A DNA stretch of 64,000 bases from Kingdonia uniflora (GCA_014058105.1 JACGCM010001927.1:1116001-1180000), one strand, 5' to 3'. Shown: positions 32,648 to 45,587, counted from the first letter of the stretch. Made by a program: numbers and translations. Notes: generated from the letters alone by a model not told the origin.

Positions 32648-34730
32648 GATTCCAATCCCTGACCATGCGGGTCTTGCTGATATATCTATAAGAAGTTTGG
32701 ATCCCTTCTGTGTAACCCATTCGGCATATTCTTCAAATGGTTTTAGAGGTGGATCATCTTCAAGTTCTTCTGCTAGATTTGGATTGTGCTCCTCCGAGTC
32801 TAGGTCGTCGAATGGGAAGTCAACTAAAAAAATTAGCTACTACTTAGCCTTTTTTGAGGTTCTCTGTTCGAACTTGATATCGTATTCTCCCAAAGCGACA
32901 GACTATTGTTGTACTCTATGTGATTTCTCTTTCATAGATAGTACTTCTTAAAGGGGATAATTGGTCATAACTTTGACTAAATGTGCTTGAAAATAGTATT
33001 TAAGCTTATGTGTAGTGTAGACGAGTATGTGGAGTAGTCGTTCAATCTTAAAATATCTTGTTTTCACCAGTGTGAGGGTTTTGGTTATAAAATATACTGG
33101 CTTCTCAATCTTTCCTTTAAGCCGAATAAGAACCGAGCTGAGAGAGTTATCTGTAACTGCGAAGTAGATGATCAATTCCTTATTATCTATTGGGGTACTC
33201 ATTATGGACGATTTTCCCATATAGGCTTTGAGTTAATAAAAGTTGTTTCAGATTCTATTGTCCAGTTGATCTCTTCAGTCTGTCATCATACGCCCTTTCT
33301 GGTGGATCCACGAAGTAGCATGAGCAACCATCGACATCGATCTAAAGATTTTGAGATGAATTTATTAATAGCTCCAATCTTACCAGCGAGTTTCTGTACA
33401 TTTTCTTTTTTAAGGTGAAAGCATAGAGATTAAAGCTCAAATTTGATCTGGATCAGCTTCGATTCCTTTCGTGCTAATAAGATGTCCCAGGAAGTTGCCA
33501 GAGTGCACTTTGAATTGACATTTATCTAGATTGAGCTTCATGCGGTATGACTGTAATATGTTGATGACTGTATCGAGATGTGTGATATGATCTTTCTTCT
33601 ATAAGCTTTAAAATATCGTCAATATATACTTCAATGATCATCCCCAAGTATGCTTTGAACATGCTTATTACTAACCTTTGGTAGGTTGCGCCAGCATTCT
33701 TTAGACTGAAAGGCATGACTTTATAATAGAGTCATCTTTTAGTGATAAAGGACATCTTTTCTTGATCCACGTCTAAGAGGGGTATCTCGTGACTTACTGT
33801 ATAGTCAAGGATTTGATTAATGATGGGAAGGGGAAAACTATCTTTTGATGTGTGTTTGTTTAGATCTGTGAAATTTATATAAACTCAGACATTTTCATTC
33901 TTCTTTAAAATTGGTACAATATTCGAGATCCACTCCGGGTATTTGGCTTCTCAGATGAATCCGACCTTGATCAATTTATTAATTTTAATGTTAACTTCAT
34001 CTCTAAGATGAGGTGACGCCTCCTCTATTTTTGCTTGACTGTCGTAGCTTTATCTGTGATGCTCATTGTATGGCATGCCTTGGCTTGGTCAACTCCCGGC
34101 ATTTCTTTGAAACTCCAAGCAAAGACATCTCGGTTCATCTATAGAAAATATATGAGAGCTTCTTTCTCCTATTGAACTAGCTTGGTACCAATATAAGTAC
34201 TCCTGCTAGGTTCATCAATCTCAATGTACTTTGTAAGTTATACAGTGGAAGGCTTATCATCGATGTGATCAGCTTTCAGCAATTACTATGTAATAAATCT
34301 AACAGATATATCAAATATGGCAGATACGGTATTTTTACAAGCTCGCGAGAACTTTTGACATCTTTTGTTCTCATAGATTCCATCGTTGTACTTAAAATGA
34401 AGTGTTTGATGGTATGTGGATGGAATTGCTTTCATGTTATGTAACCAGCAGTAGCCCATGATTCCCAAGTAACAAGATTTGGTATTGATAATGTAGAAAA
34501 CAACATCGATAGTGGTGGGTCCTGCAGTGATGGGTAGGATGATCTTTTCAACTCATTTTTCTTTAGAGCCTTAAAAGTACTGATATCAATGTCGTTTGGC
34601 ACACCTTGGTCTGCTAGTCCTATTTGGTCAATTGTGCTCTAAAAAAAATCTCAATACCGTTGTCGGTATCGATAATCATGGTATATATAACAAATTTCTT
34701 CATTTTAAGCATAATAACCAGGGCATTATG
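32643..34730 (-). pseudogene. pol: pol of element A (right piece): aRNH start, RNase H, RT, protease
   Basis: Continues the gene interrupted at 18527. Read on the minus strand from the right: protease (the active site reads IDTDNGIE instead of DTGS at about 34665, then MGIMGYCWLHN at 34468), RT with MPFSLKNAGATYQRLV and VYIDDIL (33716-33600), RNase H with LIIYFAVTDNSLSSVLIRL and PVYFITKTL (33190-33050), then the start of the archaeal RNase H with SGIGIIL at the break. The protease active site is altered, and stops and frameshifts are frequent. Confidence 0.87.
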
Positions 34731-36527
34731 ATGCAGAAACTTAGCATGACCGATGCCGCAATCTCTAAATAAAACCCCAATTCGTCGATTACTCGATTCA
34801 GAAAGGAGTTTAGCTCTTTTATCCTGATCAGTGAGGTCGCAACATTCCGTTAATCTCTACCTTTTAAATCTGGTAGAATTATTGATCTGAAAGATCTCGA
34901 TCATGTGACTATGGTTAATGTGGTACAAATATTTTTCTTTGGATTGATCTTCGACCTGAACTACTTCAACTTGCGTCTTATAGCTTCCATTTTTATATCC
35001 CTCCATGTCGATAATGTGTTTGTGCATTCTCCCATCTTTGAAAATGCACTCTAGTAATCTCTGTAAAGTGAAATAGATGTCAGTTTCATGATAAGTTACC
35101 TTATGGTGCAAACAATACGGTGTACCTTTGATTAGTTCTAGAGGCTGAGATACATTGTAGAATTTATCTTTCTCCAGTATAGGATAGATCGTTGAGATTC
35201 GGACATTCATCGATAGAAAGACTGGTTTGGGTAATAAATTGCTTTATCGAGAGTTGCCATCATTTGCTTTACATAACTTTTAATCACCCTGGCCATCCTT
35301 TTGTTCATTGTTTCTATATGTATTTTGATCTTTCGTAGTTAGGACATTTTTAGTAGATTTATGCCTTTTGATCATCATCCTTTCCAGGTCGACATACACA
35401 TTGACCTTGGTAATTATGTCTTCCAAAGTCGAGGGTTTATTCAAGATCACAGATGTACCTTCGCTTTACAATTGATCTGTAGTGCATTGGTAAATGTTGA
35501 AATGGCTATCTTCTGACTGAGACTATCAACTTTTCGAAGAAGTTCCAAAATTTTTTTTGCAAAGACCTCGAGCTTTTCCCCCTGAGATTGCCTGAGACTA
35601 ATAAAAGTGTATAAATTATCTTCCTTGAATTTGTTCTGAGCGTATATTTTGACAAAAATCTTCTATAGTTGGTCAAATTTGAGGATGAAATCTTCTGGTA
35701 GAGAACGGAACCACCGGAGCGGTTCTCCCCGTAGGCTTGTAGTAAACATCGGACACAGAATGTGGTTCAAATTGGAATACAATCCCATTGAGTCTCGAAA
35801 TTGCTAAATTTATTCTTTTGGATCGGTGCCTTTATACTTACGTATCTTCGGAGTATGGAAACCTATCAGTACTTCTATATCAAACAACTCTTTGGCAAGT
35901 GAACTACCGTACAGTTTGGTCAAATCGTTCTTATTATCAAGAGCTTGACCTTCAATTAATTCCTTGATTCACTGATCCATGTGTTCCTGTGTGACGTACT
36001 GGCGTGGTACTTGAGTGACTTAGCGTACAGGTCAGAGGTTATGAGTACCACTACCCTCGCTCAAACATTCATGAGCTAGTATCCTTGATTGAGGTCACGA
36101 ATCCTCTTCTTGACATTTGGAGGGCCTGCGTCCACTACTAATTTATAATTTATCTTCCCGCCCCAAATGAATTGAAGCTTCTGGTGGATGTAGATCATTA
36201 CTTAGATGTCTGGAAGATCCTTTGCTAGTTTGTTGGTATCTAATCATGTTCCCTGGGAAGGAGAACCTGTTGATTATCTTACAAGGGCTTATAAGGTAGT
36301 TTGCATCATTGTCATCTATTCTTCATATTGTTAGAATTTTGTTTGACGAGCTTGAAGTTCACCTTCAAGTTCTTGTTCGCAGAGCTTGCGGTCGAACAAC
36401 AACTGACGTTCGAGCTCATTCTATTTCACTATTTCAGCATAGAGCTTCACCCTTAATTTTGCGAGCTGATCTGGCTTGACTAAAATTTTATACTGAACTC
36501 TGTGGCAGGTCGCTTTGAAGTCACCAT
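34731..36527 (-). pseudogene. gag: gag of element A, broken
   Basis: Start ATG at 36527 (MVTSKRPAT). An N-terminal coiled-coil region follows, then the capsid domain (mirrored in B at 61750-61330), then the zinc-like string CLHHKVTYHETD and the segment LLECIFKDGRMHKHIIDMEG (35130-34980). One 117-residue stretch (35210-34857) is open. The rest has stops and shifts. It would encode the particle protein. Confidence 0.82.
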
Positions 36528-36588
36528 GATTGAAAATTGATTGTTGAGTAACTATAGGCCTTAGAATTGTATGGGAAATGTCTTCCTT

Positions 36589-36606
36589 CCCACAGATGGT
36601 GCCAAA
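36589..36606 (-). other. tRNA primer-binding site of element A
   Basis: On the minus strand it reads TGGCACCATCTGTGGGAA, a two-base variant of the site in B. It lies between gag and the LTR. Confidence 0.75.
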
Positions 36607-36840
36607 TATAAGGGCTTAATTTCATAATAGCTCGAAAGGCTTTTACACCAAATGTACATGTTGCCATAAATAGAATAAGAATAGAAATTGACAGAGGATT
36701 TAACGTAGAAAACCTTTAAATAGGTAAAAACCACGACCTCAACTTGAGGATTTTAGTAACTATAACTTTATTGCTTGATTGAGATTGATATTTTGATTAC
36801 AAGTTATAATCTCTTGAGCTAGAAAAACTTGGTCCCTTCT
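36607..36840 (-). repeat. 5' LTR of element A, truncated
   Basis: Only the last 230 or so bases of the LTR remain. They match 62586-62830 of B (for example acaccaaatgtac and aataggtaaaaaccacga, and atctcttgagctagaaaaactt). The match stops near 36840, and the U3 part and the far duplication are missing. Confidence 0.82.
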
Positions 36841-38383
36841 TCTTCTGTGTTTTGTTCATCTCATCATTTACTTTAAAGAACACCCATCTCATCATCATCA
36901 TTTGCTTCTACTAACTTCAAATCTAAACTAAAAATTATCGATTTACTTCAATTTTAACAATATTTAAACTTAAAAATTATCGATTTACTTTAACTTTAAC
37001 AATTAGTCACTGCATACAATATTGATCTAGAAAATACAGACTGCACAAACTCGATAATATTTTTTGTAAAATTTAGAATGAGAATATCTTCAATCTATGA
37101 TTTTGCTATTTTCTTCTTCGAGAAAAAGAGACTAAGAAAGGGAGAGAAAGATTTGATAAAATTATATATGATGAAAACAGTGTGAGAGACGAATTTAGAC
37201 CGCTTTAATTAATGATTTTTGCCATTGTTATATATAGAGAGATCGAGTGAGAAGGTTTAGTTTTCCGATCTAGACAAAAGTGAGGAAAAAAAGGTTTGGT
37301 TTCTAAATATACGGAAGATTAGAGAGAGAGAAAGAGAGAGAGACAGACAGACAGATAGACAGAGAATAAAGAGAGATACAAATTCAAAATGATTTTTATA
37401 GTGAGAGAGATAGAGAAGAGAGATATGTGATTTTAAATTGGTTTTTACAATAAGAGTGATAAAGAAGAAAACGGATTTGTGTAAGGACACGTGATGTGAA
37501 GAGGTGATGAGAGAGAGAGAGAGGACAGGTCTGAGGATACCTGGCTGCCACAAAAATAAATTTTACCACCTCATCCTATATAGGAAATCGCAAATTTTAA
37601 GAGCCACTCATCTAATAGAGATGAGTAGTTCCTATTGAGTGAGACTTTAGTGTCTGAGTTGTGAGTGTATTTAAGTCCTTCCCCTTTTTAATATGTTCAT
37701 ATCTACAAATTAACAATAACAACAACAACAACCAAAGAATTATAAGAGGCATATCATTTATTGTCACATTTTGTTATTAAAAAAAACCTTAAAAACTATA
37801 TTCGCCCGTAACTTCCAGGTCACTTGTTTAGATCCCATCAAATTACCAGCTTGTGCAATAATAACTTTGCCAAATACCTCAATTTTTTTGCAATCTTCTA
37901 CAACTGCAATGAGAACTTCTCATTATATAGAATGAATATTGTTTGCCAACTATTAAATTATAATGCATTCTTACCAGCTAGATAATCAGATACATTGTTT
38001 GGATCGTAGTCTGTGTCATCACAGTATTGACTAACTCTTCACTTTTTGATCGGATCATAGTCATCTTGCGGGTCACTCGTCTTTCACAATCCCTTAAAAT
38101 TTATTTTTTCGTCATCAATGGTGGTTCGTGATCTGTTTGCCTCTTCGTCAATGGGGTTCAAGTGGATGATCTACTTTGTGGTCCCGTTTTTTACTATGGG
38201 ATATCAGCTAAATCAAATCCTGTGAAAGTTAATGACCAAAAAGAGATGGTTTTAATGAAGAGGAAGGTATTTAACAGATAATCTTAATTATCTCAACAAA
38301 ATAGAGTTCTTATTTCAATCATACCAAAAGAAAGGTATTGTTAACTTTATCGATATCATGATAATGCTTAAGGATTTAGATAT
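36841..38383. other. AT-rich stretch without recognisable gene
   Basis: No ORF here looks like a gene. It holds a purine-rich microsatellite (37321-37377) and scattered GA runs to 37525. On the minus strand at 37925-37810 there is a short coding-like reading (VLIAVVEDCKKIEVFGKV) bounded by stops. It vaguely resembles VSIAVVEGCGVYQMFGEV in the antisense ORF of element C and could be a remnant of such an element. Confidence 0.4.
37321..37377. repeat. GA/GACA-type microsatellite
   Basis: agagagagagaaagagagag followed by acagacagacagatagacag. A minus-strand ORF across it encodes only Leu/Ser runs and is not a gene. Confidence 0.9.
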
Positions 38384-39392
38384 TGTTGAAAATTTTAATC
38401 ATTTGATATTAACCGATTTTGATTAATTTAGGTCAAAATCAATAGGTCTGAAAAACCTTGAATTAACGGTCTAACTCTAGCCTAATTCAAGTTAGTCCAA
38501 TATTCTAGTGATAACAAGCAAAAGTAAATCAAGCACAAAAAAATCAATTTTAACATTGTAGGAAACATTTATCATAAGAAAAACCCACAGGTCGCTGCCG
38601 AATCGCCCGACAGCTAAACAATCCAATATTAAAACAAAATTAAAAGAATTCAATTACTTACAGACTCGATAAACACATCCCATGGTTACCTCCCTTCTAA
38701 CTGAACTTATCCTCGTAATCTATTTCTTACTCTCGCAGCGCCATTCGTTCTCGCAACGTTTCGCTTCAATCTCCTGTCAAAGCATCCAAGCTTGTAACTC
38801 ACAAGCTTTTTAATTTAAGATTAGGTTTTCTAAATCTTCGATTAATTCAATTTGAGTTTTACCTTTCATTGAATCACTCGTTGAAATCTCTCTTCTCTCT
38901 AAATATCAAGCCCTAGAAAAAAGTGTTTTGGAAGAGGTGAGAAGTTAAATAAGAAAGGATGTCTTTTATTAAAAAACTAAAAATCCAAAGTCTGTTCGAA
39001 CAGAAAAATAGTCTGTTCGAATAAAAAAATATTCTGTTCGAATAGACAATGTTTTATTCGAACAAAACCAATATCCTATTCGAGGAAACAAGGTTCTGAG
39101 TAACCTGTTCAAACAGATAAAAAATCAGTTCGAGCAGGGTCTGCACTAACAGAAAAAAGTATATTCTAATAGAAGCCTATTTTCTTTAAAAAAACATGAT
39201 TCATTTTTAACCTTTTGTAAAATATTAAGGGCTTGCTATTTTTTAGTGAAGAGGTACAAACATATGTACTTGTTCCGTGTCAGTCATGTTGTAGTTGCTC
39301 CATGTAGAATATTTAACAACGAGTAACCACGAGGTAGTGCTGACACCTATTCGAGACACAGAATAAAGCAAACTCTAAATATGGATAATTCA
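38384..39392 (-). repeat. 3' LTR of the Copia element
   Basis: Pairs with the right copy from 38650 on. The boundary at 39392 (aattca) is shared exactly with 42559. The outer end at 38384 is less sure. A cluster of CTGTTCGAACAG-like palindromes lies at 38990-39140. Confidence 0.7.
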
Positions 39393-41461
39393 ATCTTCCC
39401 CTTTGGTTTATTTCATGCCAAAACTAGAACTATAAGAAATAAAAATACATCTCGATGGACTGACTCAATCGCTGAACATCCATACTCAAAGCTCCACTTT
39501 CATCCTATAGCATATACTCTAAAATCCATGGCTTACCTGTCATGATCACCTCTCCCCCTTTTTGGCGTAGATGAACAAAGGGTAAAAGAAAAATACAATA
39601 GGAAATAAAAATGAGAAGCTGACCAGGAAAACAAAATGTATAACAGTCATGAAATAAGTTAAACACAGAATAAATGAAAAATATATATCAGGAAATATCA
39701 GAGCAACTATTCTAAAAAAGGAAACTCTCAATATATAGCAGATTCAAAAGTTAAATTAAACAAAACGAACATGCAGTAAGGATATCACTAAACACCAATA
39801 CCCCAAAATAAGATGCAACTCCCCCTCAAAATAATGGTAACCCCCTTAAAATAAAATAAAAGGAAAACACATACGAGAAGTATCTTCGAAATAAGCAAGC
39901 AAAAGAAGACAACACTCCCCCTGACATAAGGCATAATAGAAAGACAATGAATCTAAAATATTTTATAAAGACCAAGACATCACCCATGTATTATAAAATA
40001 ATCACTAAATGAATTAATTGGTATTTGTGTGAGCATAGTCAGATGGATACCTAGTTTTTAACGTATTACTCAGCCGCAGTTAGAATACTATATTAGAAAG
40101 TTGTTTTAACTTAGGCCTCACTAGGGTGGTCACTCAAAAATTACTGAGAATTGACGAGCAGACAGTCTATGTGAAATGTAAATAGAAAAATTCAAATTTC
40201 ATCAAATAAACTGCGCATTGTAAATTGAAAGGTCTCACAGACAGAAAATCAATTGTCATAGATGGTGTCAAGTTAACTAACTTAGAATCTCTATCTCTCA
40301 TCTCAAATAAAATGACTGTGCTAAACTCAAGATAAAAGAGGTCTTAAAAAGGTTATAATGCAAAAAAGGGAAGGGACATTACAGAGTAGTTATTTTGTTG
40401 GTATTCTGAGACTATAGTTTATACTTTCTCCCCCTCTTTCTACAAATTGAGTTCACCTCCCATCCTTTTTTCTTATTAAGTACACATGGAATATAATACG
40501 TCTTCCCTTCTTCTTTTTTTCATATTCTTGCAAGACTCAGATTGATATACTAGCAAAGATATTGGGAATACTCACTCTATTCTTATATTCATCTTTCCAC
40601 CAAAAATCACTTCTTATTCTTTTTTTTCTTTCACTGAAAAGCCTCAGAACATACGGGTAAACTAATAAAAGATTTAGGTAGATAAATGAATGACATATTT
40701 TAAGGCACAATGGGCTGCAAGTGGATAAAACTTTGGGTAAGTACAAATGAAAGCTAAAAAAGGTGCAACAATAAAAATATCTATTATCATATCTTCGGTC
40801 TCACATAATATTTTTTTCGTCACGAATCAAGTATAGGGAATATTCTATTAGACTAATATAAACTTGATGTTACTATCGACAATTTATTATAATAAATAAG
40901 ATCATGAAAAGATGCTGAATCTGGAAAGAATTTATGAAATAATACTTGAAGCTTGCAAAAAGGTTAGATCCTCTCATAGCATTAGGTACAAAGTCTCTAC
41001 AATTATCCTCACCTAGTTCTAATCACGATGAGCTTTTAGTTTAAAGAAGAAGATCACTGACTATTATGAACAGTAATTTTACCAAATAAATATTCCAGGA
41101 ATGAATATAACACAAAAGAACAGTCTAACTCTAGCAAGAATATTCCACAGACTAAAGCTCCTAAAGTGCAAAGTAAAAATTGTAAATAAAAACCAAAGAT
41201 ATGCCCTACTGTCATAAAAATACAAAAAGAATAACATAATAGAACAGAGGGTCAAAAATATACCTAATCAATAGAGCATACATAGATAACTCGCCTCAGT
41301 TTAGATTTATTACCTATCAAAGTAAAATTGCACCTTATCTGTGGTGACGGATCATCTTTTCACACCCAAATAGACCGAATAGCTGCCAGTGCCACAATAC
41401 ATATTAACAGAGGTGTCAACTCATCCTTACACACCCAAATAGCTCTGATAGACTTTTGATA
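39393..41461 (-). other. 3' non-coding interior of the Copia element
   Basis: No pol domain is found on either strand. Directly inside the LTR the minus strand reads AAACCAAAGGGGAAGAT (39409-39393), a purine tract. A second tract, GCCAAAAAGGGGGAGA, lies at about 39565-39549, and more purine-rich blocks follow near 40440. Such repeated tracts are usual between pol and the 3' LTR of SIRE-like elements. An ORF at 39731-39546 is hydrophobic but is only AT-rich noise. Confidence 0.55.
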
Positions 41462-41860
41462 TTAAGCTTTTTGAGTGAGCATTGAAGATTTCTTGATCAT
41501 CATCTTATTTTCCTTGATAGGGAGCCAATTAATCCGTCTATTATATGAAAAAAATCTACAATACAAAGTATAATGTCCCCTTCTATCACAAGCATAACAA
41601 TAAATCACTTTTGGATAGTGTGGCTTACTAGCTTGAGTGCAAGTATTAGACACTATATTATGTTTAGGCAACACTGTGGCTTTAACAAATTTTGTAACCA
41701 ATGAGGATCTTTTAATTAAATCAAAGTTTTCATATCTAAACCCCCTTTTGTCACTTTTAGATTTGCCCATACTTAACATTTTATTAATGTTTATCGCTCT
41801 ATGAGAAAGCATTTGAAGTTTCTGTTCAGATAAGACTAAATCAAGTTTGGCTTTATCCAA
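41462..41860 (-). pseudogene. gag: gag fragment with CCHC zinc knuckle (Copia)
   Basis: 132 codons are open on the minus strand. They begin inside gag, with LDLVLSEQKLQML, then SMGKSKSDKRGFRYENFD, the region that in SIRE-type Copia gags precedes the zinc knuckle. The knuckle is complete: CYACDRRGHYTLYC, that is C-x2-C-x4-H-x4-C (41600-41540). The first two thirds of gag are missing at the LTR junction, and nothing of protease follows. Confidence 0.78.
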
Positions 41861-42559
41861 TTACTTATAGACCCGATAAGTACATCTTGTGGTTACTTCT
41901 CTTCTAATTGAACTTTTCGCAATCAATTTTTCATTCTCGTAATGCCCTTTGTTATTGCCATGCCTCCCTTCAACCTCCCGTCAAAGCATCCAAACTTGAA
42001 ACTCACAAGCTTTTCAATTTAAGATTAGGTTTTCAAAATCTCCGATTGATTCAATTTGAGTTTTACCTCGCATTGAATCGCTCGTTAAAATCTCTCTTCT
42101 CTCTAAATATCAACCCCTAAGAAAAGTTCTTTTGGAAGAGGTGAGTAGTGAAATAAGAAAGGATATCTTTTATTAGAAAACTGAAAACCTAAAGTCTATT
42201 CGAACAGAGAAATGGTCTATTCAAACAGAACCAAGATCATATTCAAATAAACAAGGCTCTTTGTAACATGTTCGAACAGAGAAAAAGTCTTTTCGAATAG
42301 GGTCTGTTTGAATTGGGTCTGTTTTAACAGAAAAAAGTTTGTTCTAATAGAAACTTATTTTCTTCAAAAAACATAATTCATTTTTAAAATATTAAGGGTT
42401 TGATATTTTTTAGCGAATAGGTACAAGTCCAGGTACCTGTTCAGTGTCAATCCAGATGTAGTCGCTCAATGTGAAATCTCTGACGATGAGTAACCATGAG
42501 GTAGTACTGGCACCTATTCTAGACACGAAATAAAACAAACTCCAAATATGGATAATTCA
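41855..42559 (-). repeat. 5' LTR of the Copia element, truncated at its inner end
   Basis: Aligned with 38650-39392: for example tcaaagcatccaa, actcacaagctttt, ctctcttctctctaaatatcaa and ggtacctgttc. The inner end passes straight into gag without a primer-binding site, so a deletion removed the LTR end and leader. Confidence 0.8.
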
Positions 42560-42801
42560 ATTGCATGTAATGAAGAGGAATTGAGAAAACTGTATAAAGA
42601 TTTTTGTATTGATATTAATAGTAACATTAATTTCTATGAATTTAATGTTTATGTGAGGAAGGTAAGGAAATTAGGCAAGTAATAAGTTTAGAGGGGTCGT
42701 TGGTTGGATGTGTTTAATCGTTAGAAGAAGAGATTCTAAACTGGCTGGGTGCAAATTTTCAAAAGGGTGTTCGGATATTCTAAAGACTGTGAAGGAACTA
42801 A
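42560..42801. other. Short unassigned stretch
   Basis: About 240 bases between the Copia element and the MITE. No gene or repeat seen. Confidence 0.4.
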
Positions 42802-43309
42802 GAGCATCTGCAACATCTAGGTGAAGGATGATGTGGCAAAGGTGGATTGTATCCTTCACCTTCCTCCACCTTCAATCCACCCATAGTAGCTAGGTAGATT
42901 GGCTGAGCTGTTCACCCTAAACCCACCTCACCACCCTCAGGGTAGATTTTTACTTTATTGATGCTCCACACTTCTGAACTACGGGGCATTAAAACCCAAT
43001 TATATTATGACACTTGTCAAGATTTAAGTAGCTCTCATGCCCCACAATTCAGAACTGCAGGGCATATATTATCCTAAAATTAATTAATTCAAAACAATTA
43101 CGTGACATCATTTAATTGGCTTTCATGCCCCACACTTATGAAATGTTAGGTATGTTTAGATATTGGATTTGTGATACGTGGAAATATCTCGACTGTTCTT
43201 TATGCCCCGCAGTTCTGAACTGCAGTGAATAATATTCGCCTTGTTTTAGCCTTCAACTGTTGTGGGGTGGATTTGAGTTAATTTACCCACCTTATTGTTG
43301 TGGATGCTC
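42802..43309. mobile_element. PIF/Harbinger-like MITE
   Basis: A 508-base non-coding element with ends GAGCATCTGCAAC and GTTGTGGATGCTC, which are inverted copies of each other with one internal mismatch. It is flanked by TAA on both sides (42799-42801 and 43310-43312). A three-base TAA/TTA duplication is typical of the PIF/Harbinger group. Inside, a motif (g)ccccaca-ttctgaactgc-gggcat recurs three to four times at about 42965, 43038, 43125 and 43205. Confidence 0.82.
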
Positions 43310-43312
43310 TAA

Positions 43313-45587
43313 TAGACTGCAAGCATGAAGTGTTGAGTGCAGATGGTGAGGGGCAATTTTGCCAGATTCTTTAAGTGATCAAGCTACAACTAACTGATGG
43401 TGCATTGACGTTTAGTGATCAAACTACAACTCCGATTTGGATTAATTTCTCTCATGAAATAATTAATTTGTGTTTCGTGTTATTAGTCCCTGGACTCGGA
43501 GTGGTAGTTTAACTAGAGAAAAGACCAGCATTTGCTAAGAAAAAAAAAGTAGTAGTTGTAGCTATATGTTAAATATTTACGCATGGATGTGGTATTTCTA
43601 GGCATTTGAACCCTCCCTTAGGCATTAGATAACGCCAGTTGAGTTTTGGATTGCATGTTGCGAATGGTACACCTTCTAGACTATAATCTTGTTATTAACT
43701 CTCAACTAGACCCAATTGGAAATGATATGCAGATTCAAGTGAAGTAGCTCTGGGCTTAGTGAATGACAGTTTGAGACAAGCACACAAGTAATTTCAGTTA
43801 GAAGAGATGACAATTGGTTATAAAAAATCTAAATATTTTTGCTGAACATGATATTGATACTGCCGCAGAGGCCTTGAATGAGATACCGATCAAGAACTCT
43901 GTATGCAACTTGATATGTTAGCCCAGGGAGAAAAGGGTGGTACTGCAAGGGCAATATATACTGGTCAACTGAAGATTAACATGTTATTTCTTTGATTATC
44001 TTGGTTTTACTGTCAGATTAATTTTGCTCGCGTTGTACTTTCTACACAGGTTCAAAATTTGATAGTGACAGTTTTAGCCACAAAAAAAATAGTCTTCTTC
44101 CTCATAAGAAGGACGTAGATGTTGTTCTGCTTCCAATGTTCACAAACCCAATTAGTAAAAGTGAAATGGAAAGAAGGAAGCGGGGATGAAGTTCTAAACT
44201 TCAGCTTTTTAGTATCTAATTTTCATGGAATACAAAAGGGGGTCTTGGCATAAAAAAAGTAATATTTCAAGAAATATTTATAGTTTATTCTTTCATTGAT
44301 AGGGCCCTTCAAATAAAAAAAAGGAAGAAAAGAGGGGACCCCACTGGGAAGAAGAACCTACTCCTTGTCTCCTCCTCACAGAAAATCAAGAGATATGATC
44401 CATGGGGAATGAAGTAGGTTTTGTTCCAAGATTTTTGTTATCATTGAGTATGTTGAGAGCATACTTCTGTTAACATAAGAAAATGCCCTTTGGTAATCGA
44501 GCAACTTTAATACCCAAAATATATTAGAGTAAACTAAGATCTTCGATGTGGAACTTTGTATAAAAAAATCCCTTCAATTAAGATATAGTATGGGCATGAT
44601 TTCACGCTACAATGACTTTGTCCCACACTTTCAAATATACAACGAAAGCAATTTTTCTCTCTGTTTACAGCAGTTTTTGCCACCTCTTCTCCCCACTGTC
44701 GAATTCCCAGGTGAGATCGAAAGGCTTGGTTCGACGTACTCAACGTTAATGTTGCAAAATTATTGCAGTAAGTTACTAATAATGTAGATGCTCACTGTAT
44801 CTTAGGAGAACACTCGACAAGCAAACCTGTATAATCAGATAAGATAGTCGAAATAGTTCTTAGAAAATGTGTTCCACGCCTCGAGCTATTATTCATTTTT
44901 ATAGTTTTAGTGACATTCAGCTTTCACCTACAATTCATCTTCAATACGGTGCTTGGGCAATATTCAGGTTTATTACTCTAATTTTATAACTCTCCAACCA
45001 CTAGGATTCCTCATTATCATGTCTCAGTGACCAATCTCCGGCTACTATGGTTCCCTAAAATCGTGCCTTAGTTGACCCATTTACGGCTAATAGCTCATTG
45101 AGCTTAAACTGCTCATACACTGTATTTTGCTCAACATCATGTAACATGCTCACATACTCTTAGTCCATTCACTAACATGGGTGGGTAAAAAATAAAAGAT
45201 TTAGGTCATTTAGTTGCAAGCATTTGTTAATGGTGTATGTCCATATCTAGTTACTTACTTTTCTTAATATTACTTTTACGTCTATACATGGTTTGCATAT
45301 CTCGGTGCATTGTTGCCCAACCTATATTGTTCATGATGCCTAAAAGTCAGGTCATACATAAACTCTATTTAAGCCAATTGACATTGCATACTTTTTTCTT
45401 GCACTCAAGCTGTATTTTACCTCATTGTGATATCGAAGAAGAGACAAAAAATTTACTATTGAAAAAATAGGGAGAAAAACATGAGAGTTAATCATAAATT
45501 TTCATCTTTATTTTGTGAGAGATCAAGACTCAAGCGTGCTTCGATCACGTTGAAGCAAAGATGCAAATCCGATGTTCTTCTTGCCGC
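43313..45587. other. AT-rich stretch without recognisable gene
   Basis: 2.3 kb with no protein domain, RNA gene or repeat that I recognise. Frames longer than 60 codons (44548-44787 plus strand, 45237-45470 plus strand) have no family-like motifs and look like chance. It is probably old host sequence next to the insertion site of element B. Confidence 0.45.

Larger units (their letters stand above)
38384..42559 (-). mobile_element. Internally deleted Ty1/Copia element
   Basis: Two direct repeats of over 700 bases (38650-39392 and 41855-42559) enclose 2.46 kb on the minus strand that contains a gag fragment with zinc knuckle and a typical Copia 3' purine tract. The SIRE-like gag blocks LDLVLSEQK and SMGKSKSDKRG place it in Copia. 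There is no protease, integrase or RT, so all of pol is deleted. The left repeat seems longer than the right (from TGTTGAAAA at 38384), because the right one is cut where gag begins. I found no convincing target-site duplication. Confidence 0.75.

Noticed and set aside
37257..37553. 98-codon ORF rich in Leu and Ser
   Set aside because: Produced by the GA microsatellite.
39546..39731. Hydrophobic ORF that could be taken for an env-like protein
   Set aside because: It is short, in an AT-rich stretch beside the purine tract, and lacks a signal peptide or any envelope motif. Copia elements normally have none here.
44534..44787. Overlapping ORFs on both strands in the 43.3-45.6 kb stretch
   Set aside because: Neither has family-like motifs, and lengths are within chance for this composition.
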